Positions 1 through 8,327 of a DNA stretch of 42,402 bases are shown one piece after another. The DNA comes from an uncultured Bacteroides sp. (lineage in GTDB: Bacteria; Bacteroidota; Bacteroidia; Bacteroidales; Bacteroidaceae), in the NCBI GenBank assembly GCA_902472795.1, contig CABROZ010000004.1, positions 1 through 42,402 of the forward strand, in the 5' to 3' direction. Positions within the stretch are counted from its first letter, which is position 1, and each line of letters opens with the position of its first letter. The notes beneath the pieces are model-generated. The model had not been told where the DNA came from. It saw only the letters and a list, made by a program, of their open reading frames with translations, and did not search any database. The position numbers and the translations under genes are program-made.

Positions 1-13
1 TCAGGCATTCTTA

Positions 14-53
14 TTTCCCCAGTTGGGAAAATATTTTTTCCTAACTGGGGAAA
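14..53. repeat. 18-bp near-perfect inverted repeat (hairpin)
   Basis: Arms at 14-31 and 36-53 are reverse complements with one mismatch and a 4-nt loop. The stem core is TTTCCCCAGTT / AACTGGGGAAA. No long T-run follows on either strand, so it could be a terminator for a gene left of the window or a DNA-level dyad. The rest of 1-179 holds only the promoter region of the next gene. Confidence 0.6.
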
Positions 54-149
54 AATATGGCCAGGGAGGACTGTGTTAAGTTCTGAAAATCTTTTCGAAA
101 AAGAGTGAGTAGAAATGTGAAATTCTGTATAAATAGGGGGGATTCGTTG

Positions 150-157
150 TAACTTTG
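150..157 (+). promoter_or_regulatory. -7 box of the MFS efflux gene
   Basis: TAACTTTG matches the Bacteroides -7 consensus TAnnTTTG and lies 22 nt before the ATG at 180. A convincing -33 TTTG is not present at the usual distance; TCTG at 124-127 is the nearest. Inferred from motif match only. Confidence 0.4.
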
Positions 158-179
158 CAGTGCTTTATAGAAAGGAACA

Positions 180-1388
180 ATGATGATTAAAGAAAATTCC
201 AAGGTTTTTTTGTTGATTTTATTGGGCATGCTGACAGCGTTTGGCCCCTTTGTGACGGATATGTATCTGCCCAGTCTGCCTTCGATGGGTGAGTATTTTT
301 CCACAACTTCTTCGATGGTACAGTTAGGACTGACAACCAGTATGATAGGTCTGGCTGTCGGGCAGATATTTTTCGGTCCGCTGAGCGACCGTTACGGCCG
401 GCGGTTACCCTTGCTGGTGGCCATGTGGTTGTTTATTGCATCGACGTTGTTGTGCCTGTTTTCGCAGAGCATAGAGCAGTTTGTGGCATTCCGTCTGTTG
501 CAGGGCATAGCCGGTGCAGGCGGCATTGTCATATCGCGTTCGGTGGCTACGGACAAGTATTCCGGTCACGAACTGGCCAAGATGCTGGCCGTAATTGGAG
601 CCATTAACGGAGTGGCACCGGTGGCAGCTCCGATTGTGGGAGGTCTGTTGACCGATGTGATAGGATGGAAAGGTATTTTCTGGGTTCTGTTCGGGCTGGG
701 ACTGGTGTTGCTGGCCGGTTGCATGCGCTTCAGGGAGTCGTTGCCCGTTGAAAACCGTTCGGCTGAAAAATGGAGTGATACGTTCCGCAGTTTCGGAGTC
801 GTGCTTCGCGACAGACGCTACGTGTGCTATGTGCTTCAGATGGCATTTGCGCAGGGAGTATTGTTTGCCAACATTGCCTCGTCACCCTTCATCGTGCAGC
901 AGCATTATGGTTTTTCGGCATTCGCATTCAGCTTGTGCTTTGGTGTCAATGCTCTGGCGATAGGTGTTGCGGCAGGCTTGTCGGTCAAGTTCCGCCGTTC
1001 GGAAAGCTGTACGCTGGCAGGTTGTTGCGGAATGGTGGTTGCGGCCGTGTTGCAATGCTGGGCACTGATGTCGGAGTGTAGTTTCTGGGTGTACGAGGCA
1101 CTGATGCTGGTACTGCTGTTCAGCATGGGCATGACGTTTACATCGAGTACAGCTTTGGCAATGGAAAGTCAGCGCGAAAATTCGGGTACGGCATCGGCGC
1201 TGTTGGGCGCTTTTTGCTTTGCGGCAGGTGGCGTCGTATCACCCTTGGTCGGCATGGGTAATATACTTTCGTCAACGGGAGTGGTGTTTGTCGTTTGTGC
1301 ATGCTGCTCACTGTTGTGCATGCTGGTGGCTCTCGGGCGCCGGGGTACACGGTTGTATTTTGCTTTCAGTACGGTACGCAGGCATTAA
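180..1388 (+). CDS. Bcr/CflA family multidrug efflux MFS transporter
   Basis: This 402-residue inner-membrane protein looks like a drug:H+ antiporter of the 12-helix DHA1 Bcr/CflA subfamily. Residues near the N terminus (FGPFVTDMYLPSLPSM) are the subfamily signature in helix 1, and the loop 2-3 MFS motif GPLSDRYGRR follows at about residues 66-75. Helix 4/5 carries the RLLQGIAGAGG stretch typical of antiporters. The start at 180 follows a TAACTTTG -7 box; a second ATG directly follows, so initiation could be at 183. The gene stands alone, is followed by a terminator hairpin at 1438-1470, and faces no partner efflux gene. Substrates cannot be told from sequence. Length is normal for the family. 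Confidence 0.88.
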   Translation: MMIKENSKVFLLILLGMLTAFGPFVTDMYLPSLPSMGEYFSTTSSMVQLGLTTSMIGLAVGQIFFGPLSDRYGRRLPLLVAMWLFIASTLLCLFSQSIEQFVAFRLLQGIAGAGGIVISRSVATDKYSGHELAKMLAVIGAINGVAPVAAPIVGGLLTDVIGWKGIFWVLFGLGLVLLAGCMRFRESLPVENRSAEKWSDTFRSFGVVLRDRRYVCYVLQMAFAQGVLFANIASSPFIVQQHYGFSAFAFSLCFGVNALAIGVAAGLSVKFRRSESCTLAGCCGMVVAAVLQCWALMSECSFWVYEALMLVLLFSMGMTFTSSTALAMESQRENSGTASALLGAFCFAAGGVVSPLVGMGNILSSTGVVFVVCACCSLLCMLVALGRRGTRLYFAFSTVRRH

Positions 1389-1437
1389 GCTTGTGCCGTA
1401 GGTTTATTGCAGGTGGCGGGTGCGCTCTTGCAGGATA

Positions 1438-1470
1438 CCGGCAGGGAACTCCTGTCGGCCCGTATTTTTT
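1438..1470 (+). terminator. Rho-independent terminator after the MFS gene
   Basis: CCGGCAGG at 1438-1445 pairs with CCTGTCGG at 1451-1458 (one G-T pair) around a 5-nt loop, followed by a T-rich tract ending at 1470. It separates the efflux gene from the B12 operon. Confidence 0.65.
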
Positions 1471-1480
1471 GCCGGCATTG

Positions 1481-1512
1481 ATTGCAGGTATTCGGAAAAT
1501 TTCCTACCTTTG
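1481..1512 (+). promoter_or_regulatory. Promoter of the B12 uptake operon
   Basis: ATTG at 1481-1484 (one mismatch to the -33 TTTG) and TACCTTTG at 1505-1512 (-7 TAnnTTTG) are separated by 20 nt, the usual Bacteroides spacing. Transcription would start near 1518, just upstream of the riboswitch. Confidence 0.6.
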
Positions 1513-1516
1513 CCGC

Positions 1517-1736
1517 GGTTTTGTTCCAAAGCCCCTGTTCGGGGGTGCGGATGAAAAGGGAATCGGGTGAAAATCCCGGACAGTCCCGCTGCTGTGTGTT
1601 TCGGAAGAAGTGCATCATACTCTGTGCCACTGTTTTTTCTGATAAAAAGAATGGGAAGGCGATGCATTAGGAAACGAGTCAGAAGACCTGCAAAGCCAAG
1701 TCGAAAAATTGTCTGTTCGAGGAAAGCAGGCAGTGC
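1517..1736 (+). promoter_or_regulatory. Cobalamin (AdoCbl-type) riboswitch
   Basis: The leader upstream of btuB contains the conserved cobalamin riboswitch core at 1558-1596, with GGGTGAAAATCCCGGACAG followed by TCCCGCTGCTGTG, and the 3' B12-box-like segment AGTCAGAAGACCTGC at 1677-1691. The order, the spacing and the position directly in front of a TonB-dependent receptor gene fit the class well. The known mechanism is repression of expression when cobalamin binds. The 3' end (about 1692-1740, containing TCGA and GCAGGC pairing segments) probably forms the expression platform and may occlude initiation, since no strong intrinsic terminator is visible. Exact ends are approximate. Confidence 0.92.
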
Positions 1737-1775
1737 ATGCAAGAATGGTTAAATAAAAAATTCTGCCGTTTGTTT

Positions 1776-3791
1776 ATGGAGGGAAAGGCGAAGATGTGGT
1801 TGGTCTGCATCGTTTTGGCCTGTATGGGTACGTGTCGGATGGCGGCACAGGAAGTGCAGGAAGATACGATTGCGGGGAAAGTGCATCAGATAGAGAAGGT
1901 GACGGTGACAGCCCGCAGAATGCCCAACAAGGTGACATCGGCCGTGCCTGTACAGACCATGTCGAAACAGGACATCAGTCAGCTTGGCATACAGAACATG
2001 GCGGATGCCGTACGTCGTTTTGCCGGTGCCGACGTGAAGGATTACGGTGGAATAGGCGGACTGAAGACGGTCTCTATCCGCAACATGGGTGCGGCCCATA
2101 CGGCTGTCAGCTACGACGGTGTGGCAGTCAGCAACTGCCAGGCAGGGCAGATAGACATCGGACGTTTTTCGTTGGACAATGTGTCGATGCTTTCTCTTTC
2201 CATCGGCCAGAGCGAAGACTTGTTGCAGTCGGCCCGTCTGTATGCGTCGGCCGGCGTACTGAACATCGAAACGGAAAAACCTCACTTCGAGGGCGATCGT
2301 ACTTCCGCTTTTCTGGCACGTGTCAGGGGAGGTTCGTTCGGATATGTAGCGCCCTCTGTCAGATGGTGGCAGAAGTTGGGCGAACGTACCCGCCTCTCGG
2401 TGGATGCCGGGTATATGCGTGCCGACGGCAATTACCCGTTTACGCTGGTGAACGGAAAGTACGTGACACGGGAAAAACGTATCAATTCGGATGTAGAGTC
2501 GTGGCAGGGCGAAGCGACACTGTATCATACGTTTAAAGACGGAGGGGAGTTGGATGTGAAAGGATATTATTACTATTCAGCCCGCGAACTGCCGGGAGGA
2601 GTGACTCTTTATAACCCGATTTCGGATGAAAAATTATGGGATGAGAACTTCTTTACACAAGCGCGCTATAAAAAGAAGTTTTCTACCAAGTGGACATTGC
2701 AGGCGCAGGCCAAGTACAACCACAGTTGGAATCGCTATCAGGACAAAGGTGTGGAATATACCGATGGGGTTTATCGGGAAGTACATCGTCAGGATGAATA
2801 TTACCTGTCGGCGACGTTGCTTTATCAGCCATTGGAGGACTTGACTTTTTCGTTGGCACAGGATGGAGTGGCAAATACCTTACGCAATAGTCTGCCAGCC
2901 TGTCCATTCCCTACCCGATACACTTCAATCAGTGCTTTGAATGGCCGTTATCGGACAGATTGGATGACTGCTACTGCTTCTTTGGTCTATACAGCCACTT
3001 CGGAACATGTGGAACAGGGCGATAAGCCGGATAATTTTCATCGTCTGGCTCCATCGGTAACGGTGAGCGTCCAACCTTGGCAGGACGAATCTTTGTTCTT
3101 TCGGCTGATGTACAAAAGCACTTTCCGTCTGCCAACTTTCAACGATTTGTACTATTTCAGGATGGGCAATCGAGATTTGCGTCCCGAGAAAGCCAACGAA
3201 TATAATGTAGGCATCACATGGAGTCGCTCAAAATGGACTATCTTCGATTTTTTGTCGATGACCGTAGATGGATATTTTAATGACGTGACTGATAAGATCG
3301 TTGCTTTCCCTACGACTTACGTGTGGAAGATGGCCAATTATGGAAAAGTACATGCAACGGGCGTGGATGCCACGTTGTCGGCTTCCATACCGTTGTTTAA
3401 GTCTGTTGGGTTATTCGTGTCCGGCAGTTATATGTGGCAGAAAGCCATCGACCTGACTGAACCTGACGGTCCTACTTATAAGGATCAGTTGCCTTATACC
3501 CCGTTGCATAGCGGAAATGCGGCAATGGTGATTGAAAATCCGTGGGTGAATGTAGGCTATTCGGTCGTGGGAGTTGGTAAACGATATTTTTTGTCGCAGA
3601 ATATTCCGGCTAATGAGATAGACGGATATGTGGAGCACACCCTCAGTCTGTCGCACGAATTTGCTTTGAAAGATTGCCGCTTGTCGGTGCAGGCCGAACT
3701 GGTGAACCTGACCGACGAACAGTATGACGTTATTAAATACTATCCCATGCCGGGGCGTTCATGGCGGCTGACAGGTATCTTTAAGTTTTAA
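1776..3791 (+). CDS. btuB: TonB-dependent outer-membrane cobalamin receptor BtuB
   Basis: Outer-membrane beta-barrel transporter, 671 residues from the start chosen here. It has a signal peptide (positive n-region EGKAK, then a hydrophobic stretch to about residue 25), a TonB-box-like segment EKVTVTARR at about 40-48, a plug domain (about 55-160), a 22-strand-type barrel and a C-terminal Phe typical of barrel assembly. It lacks the carboxypeptidase-like N-terminal domain of SusC transporters, as expected of BtuB. An in-frame ATG at 1737 sits at the 3' edge of the riboswitch and one at 1794 has a good GGAGG-like sequence upstream. I prefer 1776 because it retains a charged n-region. The riboswitch and the adjoining btuG, btuF and btuC genes support corrinoid as substrate. 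Confidence 0.9.
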   Translation: MEGKAKMWLVCIVLACMGTCRMAAQEVQEDTIAGKVHQIEKVTVTARRMPNKVTSAVPVQTMSKQDISQLGIQNMADAVRRFAGADVKDYGGIGGLKTVSIRNMGAAHTAVSYDGVAVSNCQAGQIDIGRFSLDNVSMLSLSIGQSEDLLQSARLYASAGVLNIETEKPHFEGDRTSAFLARVRGGSFGYVAPSVRWWQKLGERTRLSVDAGYMRADGNYPFTLVNGKYVTREKRINSDVESWQGEATLYHTFKDGGELDVKGYYYYSARELPGGVTLYNPISDEKLWDENFFTQARYKKKFSTKWTLQAQAKYNHSWNRYQDKGVEYTDGVYREVHRQDEYYLSATLLYQPLEDLTFSLAQDGVANTLRNSLPACPFPTRYTSISALNGRYRTDWMTATASLVYTATSEHVEQGDKPDNFHRLAPSVTVSVQPWQDESLFFRLMYKSTFRLPTFNDLYYFRMGNRDLRPEKANEYNVGITWSRSKWTIFDFLSMTVDGYFNDVTDKIVAFPTTYVWKMANYGKVHATGVDATLSASIPLFKSVGLFVSGSYMWQKAIDLTEPDGPTYKDQLPYTPLHSGNAAMVIENPWVNVGYSVVGVGKRYFLSQNIPANEIDGYVEHTLSLSHEFALKDCRLSVQAELVNLTDEQYDVIKYYPMPGRSWRLTGIFKF

Positions 3792-3859
3792 GGTTGCTAC
3801 TGATACAGACGGAAGAATATTGGAAAGATGCAGATTTATCAATATCAAACTAAATAAAG

Positions 3860-4975
3860 ATGAAAAGTATGAAAGTAAGAAGTTTTTTGTTTAGCATCTT
3901 GTGTATGCTGGTTTTAGGTGCAGGTTTTGCATCGTGTAGTGATGACGATGACGAAAAAGGTCCGGATGATACGGGTTCACAACTGGCTTTGCCGCAGTCA
4001 CGTATGTTCATTTTGAACGAAGGAGGTTATGGCAGCAACAATGCAGGTATTGCTTTTTATGCCCCCAATGGTGATGCAGACTTCATCAATGATATTTTCT
4101 TCTTGCAGAATGCGGCACAATTAGGCGAGACCGGACAGGCAATGATTGAATACGAAGATCAGATTTTCGTGTCTGTTTATGGTTCCAACTATTTGGTAAA
4201 ACTGAATGCTGCTGGCGTGGAGCAAGGACGGGTTTCTTTCGTAAATGATCCTGATTTGGCGGGTCGCATCCGTTATATTGATGCCGAAGATGGTTACATC
4301 TATGCTTCGTTCTGGGGCGGTGCTGTTGCCAAAATTAATGCGACTACTATGGCTGTAGAAGCCAAGTTGACCGGTTTGGGCGACAACATGGAAGGCATTG
4401 CTGCCTGTGAGGGCAAGCTCTATGTGGCTAACAGCTGTACTGCCGATTATACTACCTATCATAATGATGTAAAGGTAATCGACCTGAATACTTTTACGCT
4501 GGCCGAAACGCTGACTGTAGGAGTGAATCCGAACGCTATACTGGAAGAAGATAATAAGATATTCCTGATTTCCTGGGGTAATTACGGTGATGCGGGTTAC
4601 TCGTTGCAGATGATTGATCCGGCAGACAACAATAAGGTGACAGAACTGGGTGTGGCAAGCCGCATGTGCGCTGCTAACGATATGTTGTATTTAGTTTACT
4701 CTGATTATGCAGGTGCTGTACTGAATACCTTCTTTACTTATGACATCAAAACCGGTCAGCTGAACAACACATCTTTCCTGAAGAGCATACCGGAAGCGTT
4801 GAAGAATGCAACAATTTATATGTTGGAAGTGAATGAAAGCAACGGTGATATTTATATCGGTACGACTGATTATAAGACTACTGGTACTATTTACCGTTTC
4901 AAGAAAGATGGAACGTTTGTAGAAGAGTTTGGTGCAGGTGGTATCAATCCTAATTCTGCCGTTTTTTTTAATTGA
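3860..4975 (+). CDS. btuG: BtuG-type surface lipoprotein, cobalamin-binding beta-propeller
   Basis: This 371-residue lipoprotein has a signal peptide ending in GAGFASC, with the lipobox cysteine followed by SDDDDEKG, the acidic stretch that exports lipoproteins to the cell surface in Bacteroidetes. The mature part shows YncE/DUF5074-like propeller repeats (for example VSVYGSNYLVKLN, YASFWGGAVAKINA, LYVANSCTADY, IYIGTTDYKTTGTIYRF). BtuG proteins of gut Bacteroides bind B12 very tightly and sit on BtuB; the location directly after btuB under a cobalamin riboswitch supports this assignment. A second start at 3869 (ATG, residue 4) is possible. The 3' end overlaps the next start by one base. The family assignment is firm; the symbol rests on context. 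Confidence 0.82.
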   Translation: MKSMKVRSFLFSILCMLVLGAGFASCSDDDDEKGPDDTGSQLALPQSRMFILNEGGYGSNNAGIAFYAPNGDADFINDIFFLQNAAQLGETGQAMIEYEDQIFVSVYGSNYLVKLNAAGVEQGRVSFVNDPDLAGRIRYIDAEDGYIYASFWGGAVAKINATTMAVEAKLTGLGDNMEGIAACEGKLYVANSCTADYTTYHNDVKVIDLNTFTLAETLTVGVNPNAILEEDNKIFLISWGNYGDAGYSLQMIDPADNNKVTELGVASRMCAANDMLYLVYSDYAGAVLNTFFTYDIKTGQLNNTSFLKSIPEALKNATIYMLEVNESNGDIYIGTTDYKTTGTIYRFKKDGTFVEEFGAGGINPNSAVFFN

Positions 4976-6111
4976 TGATGAATAAGTATTTATATTTTAT
5001 AGGAATATTGGTAGCCTTGCTTCTTTCTTCGTGTGGAGGAAGGAGCAAGGCTTCTTTCGCTGATGGTGGCGACACCATCGCTTTGCGTTATGCCGAGAAC
5101 CTGACGCTGGTGTCCTATCCGGGCTATACGGTGGCCACGCTGCGCAATCCGTGGGATACGCTGCGTACCTTGCATACGTATGTACTGGTGCCCGAGACGG
5201 AGCAGCTGCCGGAACAGCTGCCGGAAGGTACCGTAGTGCGTACACCGTTGAAGAAGTCGGTCATTTACTCGTCCGTACATTGTGCCCTGTTGGAAGAGTT
5301 GGGAGCAGGAAGTGCCATCGGTGGAGTGTGCGACCTGAAGTACATTCGCCTGTCTGCCATCCACGAAGGGGTAGCTGCCGGAAAAATAGCCGATTGTGGC
5401 GACGGTATGAATCCGGATATGGAAAAGATTATCGACTTGCATCCCGACGCCATCCTGTTGTCGCCTTTCGAGAACAGTGGCGGCTACGGACGGGTAGAGA
5501 AGCTGAACATCCCCCTTATCGAATGTGCCGACTATATGGAGACGTCGGCTTTGGGGCGTGCCGAGTGGATGCGCTTCTATGGCCTGCTGTTCGGTGCCGA
5601 AGCCGAGGCTGATAGCCTGTTTGCCGAAGTTGACAAGCGCTATCAGGCACTGAAGCAGAAAGCCCGTACTTCTTCCACTTCCCTGTCTATCCTGAGTGAA
5701 CTGAAGAGCGGATCGGCCTGGTATGTACCGGGCGGACACAGTACGATAGGACGTCTGTTTGCCGATGCTTGCGGGCGTTATGCTTTCGCTGACGACAAGC
5801 ATAGCGGTTCTGTTCCTCTGGCTTTCGAAACCGTTTTCGACAAGGCGGGCGATGCCGATGTGTGGGTCATCAAGTACAACCGTGACCGCGATATGACATA
5901 CGCCGACCTGCAGGCCGACTATGCCGGCTATACCGGGTTCAAGGCATTCAAGGAACGTTCGGTATATGGATGCAATACCGATAAGGTGCCTTATTATGAG
6001 GAAACTCCGTTCCATCCGGACTATCTGCTGTCTGACTTCATCCAGATTCTTCATCCGGAATTGGGCGGTTTGGGTGGTTTGCGCTATTTTTGCAAGCTGA
6101 AAGAAAAATAG
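4975..6111 (+). CDS. btuF: Cobalamin/iron-siderophore-type ABC periplasmic binding lipoprotein (BtuF-like)
   Basis: This 378-residue protein has a lipoprotein signal (LLLSSC at the cleavage site) followed by a class III periplasmic binding fold of the BtuF/FhuD/FepB type. SVIYSSVHCALLEELG begins the first lobe, with PDMEKIIDLHPDAILLS and a helical linker around residues 200-225. The start ATG shares its A with the TGA stop of btuG, so translation is probably coupled; a second ATG follows directly. Acidic residues do not follow the cysteine, so it is probably retained facing the periplasm, in contrast to BtuG. It would deliver corrinoid to BtuC. An iron-chelate substrate is formally possible but the riboswitch argues for B12. 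Confidence 0.82.
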   Translation: MMNKYLYFIGILVALLLSSCGGRSKASFADGGDTIALRYAENLTLVSYPGYTVATLRNPWDTLRTLHTYVLVPETEQLPEQLPEGTVVRTPLKKSVIYSSVHCALLEELGAGSAIGGVCDLKYIRLSAIHEGVAAGKIADCGDGMNPDMEKIIDLHPDAILLSPFENSGGYGRVEKLNIPLIECADYMETSALGRAEWMRFYGLLFGAEAEADSLFAEVDKRYQALKQKARTSSTSLSILSELKSGSAWYVPGGHSTIGRLFADACGRYAFADDKHSGSVPLAFETVFDKAGDADVWVIKYNRDRDMTYADLQADYAGYTGFKAFKERSVYGCNTDKVPYYEETPFHPDYLLSDFIQILHPELGGLGGLRYFCKLKEK

Positions 6112-6158
6112 TACGAAACTATGTTTCAGTAGTTATTGTCCAATGCTTCTCTATTCAG

Positions 6159-6176
6159 AGGCCATGCTATTGGCCT
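6159..6176 (+). other. Small hairpin between btuF and btuC
   Basis: AGGCCA (6159-6164) pairs with TGGCCT (6171-6176) around a 6-nt loop, followed by TTTAAC. It lies in the 135-nt gap between btuF and btuC. It is too short for a confident terminator call but might tune downstream expression. The same gap holds TTAACTCC-like octamers (about 6206-6235), resembling those at 38583-38618. Confidence 0.3.
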
Positions 6177-6246
6177 TTAACTTCTAACGGTGCAAAGTGG
6201 AGTAATAACTCCCTTTAACTCCTTATCACTCCTTAAAAAAAAGTTT

Positions 6247-7275
6247 ATGTCGAAAGGTTGGAAATATGGTTTGGGAATGGGAGTCCTGATAGTGCTTCTG
6301 TTTATCGTTAATTTGCTGGTAGGTTCTGTATCCATTCCAGCCGGTGAAGTATTTCGTATCCTTTCGGGAGGCGAGGCCGGGAAAGCAAGCTGGAGCTTCA
6401 TCCTGTGGGAGTCGCGTTTGCCACAAGCACTTACAGCCTTGTTGTGCGGAGGAGCGCTGGCGGTATGCGGACTGATGCTGCAGACGGCTTTCAAGAATCC
6501 GCTGGCAGGTCCTTCCATTCTGGGAATCAATACGGGAGCAAGTCTGGGCGTGGCATGTGTCATGTTGCTGTTCGGCGGGAGCATTTCGGCCGGTACGTTT
6601 AGCATGTCGGGTTTCTTTTCGGTGCTGGCCGGTGCTTTTGTGGGTGCCATGGCAATCATGGCACTTATTCTGTTTCTGTCCACACTGATTCGCAGCAATG
6701 TGATGTTGCTGATAGCCGGTATTATGATAGGCTATATTGCTTCGTCGGTCATTTCGCTGCTCAACTTCTTTGCTACGGCCGAGGGGGTACAGTCATATAT
6801 GATTTGGGGAATGGGCAACTTTGGTGGCGTGTCCCTGCAACAAATGCCGGCGTTTGCTTCGGTCACGGTGCTGGGACTGATTGGCTCGTTGTTGCTTATC
6901 AAGCCATTGAACGCTTTGCTGCTGGGCGACCGTTATGCGGAGAATCTCGGGGTGAATATCCGCCGTGTGCGCAACTGGCTGCTGATTGTTACCGGTGTGC
7001 TGACGGCCATTACTACGGCTTTCTGTGGTCCGGTTTCATTCATCGGGCTGGCTGTTCCTCACGTGGCCCGTCTCATCCTGGGTACCTCCAATCACAACTC
7101 GCTGCTTCCTGTCACCATTCTTTGCGGGGCAGCCGTAGCTTTGATCTGTAACTTGTTGTGCGTACTACCGGGCGAAGCGGGAGTCATTCCCTTGAATGCG
7201 GTAACTCCTGTGATAGGCGCGCCTGTCGTTATCTATGTTATTGTGAGTCAGCGCAAACATGCTTCTTTTAACTGA
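6247..7275 (+). CDS. btuC: Cobalamin ABC transporter permease BtuC (FecCD family)
   Basis: Inner-membrane permease of 342 residues, the normal length for BtuC/FecCD proteins, with about ten hydrophobic helices. Family signatures are visible: WSFILWESRLPQAL at the N-terminal cytoplasmic region, GAALAVCGLMLQ-like helix 2 (here GGALAVCGLMLQTAFKNPLAGPSILG), and near the C terminus GPVSFIGLAVPHVAR, the coupling region that contacts the ATPase. The ATG at 6247 is preferred over the GTG at 6190, whose extra 19 residues look non-conserved. The gene is the last of the B12 operon in this window: no BtuD-type ATPase gene follows, which is unusual for this cluster type. Confidence 0.88.
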   Translation: MSKGWKYGLGMGVLIVLLFIVNLLVGSVSIPAGEVFRILSGGEAGKASWSFILWESRLPQALTALLCGGALAVCGLMLQTAFKNPLAGPSILGINTGASLGVACVMLLFGGSISAGTFSMSGFFSVLAGAFVGAMAIMALILFLSTLIRSNVMLLIAGIMIGYIASSVISLLNFFATAEGVQSYMIWGMGNFGGVSLQQMPAFASVTVLGLIGSLLLIKPLNALLLGDRYAENLGVNIRRVRNWLLIVTGVLTAITTAFCGPVSFIGLAVPHVARLILGTSNHNSLLPVTILCGAAVALICNLLCVLPGEAGVIPLNAVTPVIGAPVVIYVIVSQRKHASFN

Positions 7276-7312
7276 CAAATGCAACCGGTTGCATAAGGGA
7301 AAACTAAAAAAA

Positions 7313-7326
7313 CTGATTTAAATCAA
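7313..7326. promoter_or_regulatory. FNR/CRP-like operator
   Basis: CTGAT-TTAA-ATCAA matches the FNR consensus TTGAT-N4-ATCAA with one mismatch and contains a perfect 12-bp palindrome at 7314-7325. Its centre lies about 42 bp before the predicted start of transcription set by the -7 box at 7349-7356, the position of a class II activator site. Binding by a Crp/Fnr protein is inferred. Confidence 0.4.
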
Positions 7327-7348
7327 TCTCTTATATTGCAGAAACAAC

Positions 7349-7356
7349 TATCTTTG
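7349..7356 (+). promoter_or_regulatory. -7 box of the DUF4250 gene
   Basis: TATCTTTG fits TAnnTTTG. No good -33 TTTG lies upstream, which suits a promoter that depends on an activator bound at 7313-7326. Confidence 0.5.
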
Positions 7357-7389
7357 CATCGGTATTAGTAACTAAAAAGATTGAAGCAA

Positions 7390-7566
7390 ATGGAATTACC
7401 CGAAGAACCGATGATGCTGTATAGCTTCATCAACATGAAATTAAGAGATTTCTATCCTTCGCTGGATGCTCTTTGCGAGGATATGAATGTGGACAAAGAA
7501 AACATCATCCGTAAACTGAAAAGCGTAGGCTTGGAATACAGTGCCGAACGCAACCGTTTCTGGTGA
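7390..7566 (+). CDS. DUF4250 small protein
   Basis: This 58-residue soluble protein matches the DUF4250 family as I recall it, beginning with ELPEEPMMLYSFINMKLRDFY and ending YSAERNRFW. The segment LDALCEDMNVDKENIIRKLKSVGLEY looks like a small helix-turn-helix-like fold, so a nucleic-acid or protein contact is possible, but the family has no established function. The ATG at 7390 is used; an in-frame TTG lies at 7381. The gene is monocistronic, with its own promoter, an FNR-like site and a strong terminator. Confidence 0.8.
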   Translation: MELPEEPMMLYSFINMKLRDFYPSLDALCEDMNVDKENIIRKLKSVGLEYSAERNRFW

Positions 7567-7591
7567 TTGTGAAAAATTGAATAAGGTATTT

Positions 7592-7630
7592 AAAAGCCTC
7601 TGTAGCCATAGTCGTTACAGAGGCTTTTTT
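7592..7630 (+). terminator. Rho-independent terminator after the DUF4250 gene
   Basis: AAAAGCCTCTGTA (7592-7604) pairs with TACAGAGGCTTTTT around an 11-nt loop and runs into a T tract. Strong and perfectly matched. Confidence 0.88.
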
Positions 7631-7769
7631 GTTAAATGCCGCGTTAATTAATATAAAATATGCGTATTCCTTTTTTACTTTTCTGCTTTTTCGAGTTCTA
7701 ATGTGATGTACACGGAAATTCTCTGGAGATGAACCACGAAAATGATTATAAACTAAAAAAAGAAGACTT

Positions 7770-8300
7770 ATGAAGACAAGAATTGTTTATCTGTTTATTG
7801 CTCTCCTCGTAGCAGGAAGCCAAGTATCATTGTTTGCACAGCAAGTAGATGGAGCGAAGAAGAAGCCACGTTTCACTCCTGAGCAGATGATGGAAATGCA
7901 AACCAATCGAATTGTGAAGGAATTGGCATTAGACGATGCCACTGCGGCCAAGTTTACGCCGATTTATACCCAATATATGAAAGACTTGCGCGAATGCAGG
8001 GCAGAAGCATGGAAGCAGATGAAGCCGGAAAATGCAGAAGCAGGTAAGCAGGTCGAAGCAAAGAAGGAAGTGCCTACCGATGCCGAGGTAGAACAACGCA
8101 TCAAGGCTCGTTTTGCCAACAGCCGTAAGATGCTGGATTTGCAGGAAAAGTATTATACTGAATTTCGCAAGGTGCTGTCGCCCAAGCAAATTGAGAAGAT
8201 CTATCAGATGGAGAAAAAACAGGATGGTAACAGAATGCGGAAGAACATGCGTCCCGGTGGTAGAGACGGAAAGCCTTTTTCACAGCCGAAGAACAGATAA
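7770..8300 (+). CDS. Periplasmic DUF4890/Spy-like helical protein
   Basis: A 176-residue exported protein. The first 23 residues form a signal peptide ending LFAQ. The mature part is helical and highly charged: KPRFTPEQMMEMQTNRIVKELALDD resembles the LTxxQ repeat pattern of Spy/CpxP-type periplasmic chaperones, with a second similar turn at VLSPKQIEKIYQME. The C-terminal tail is basic (RMRKNMRPGGRDG). It probably belongs to DUF4890, common in Bacteroides; a chaperone or metal-linked stress role is inference from the fold only. It stands alone between a terminator and the long hairpin before trpB. ATG at 7770 is the first in-frame start after the upstream AT-rich leader. Confidence 0.7.
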   Translation: MKTRIVYLFIALLVAGSQVSLFAQQVDGAKKKPRFTPEQMMEMQTNRIVKELALDDATAAKFTPIYTQYMKDLRECRAEAWKQMKPENAEAGKQVEAKKEVPTDAEVEQRIKARFANSRKMLDLQEKYYTEFRKVLSPKQIEKIYQMEKKQDGNRMRKNMRPGGRDGKPFSQPKNR

Positions 8301-8327
8301 TCGGAAGCGATTGCTGTAGATATAAAT

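Noticed and set aside
1517..1736. Small coding frames across the riboswitch (1295-1752, both strands)
   Set aside because: The cobalamin riboswitch core explains the conservation; the peptides show no domain and overlap a structured RNA.
1737..1775. Upstream in-frame ATG of btuB
   Set aside because: It lies at the 3' edge of the riboswitch and would place an extended polar and aromatic segment before the signal peptide; kept only as a possibility.
4990..6054. 354-codon frame antisense to btuF
   Set aside because: No recognisable domain, and the sense frame encodes a lipoprotein coupled to btuG.
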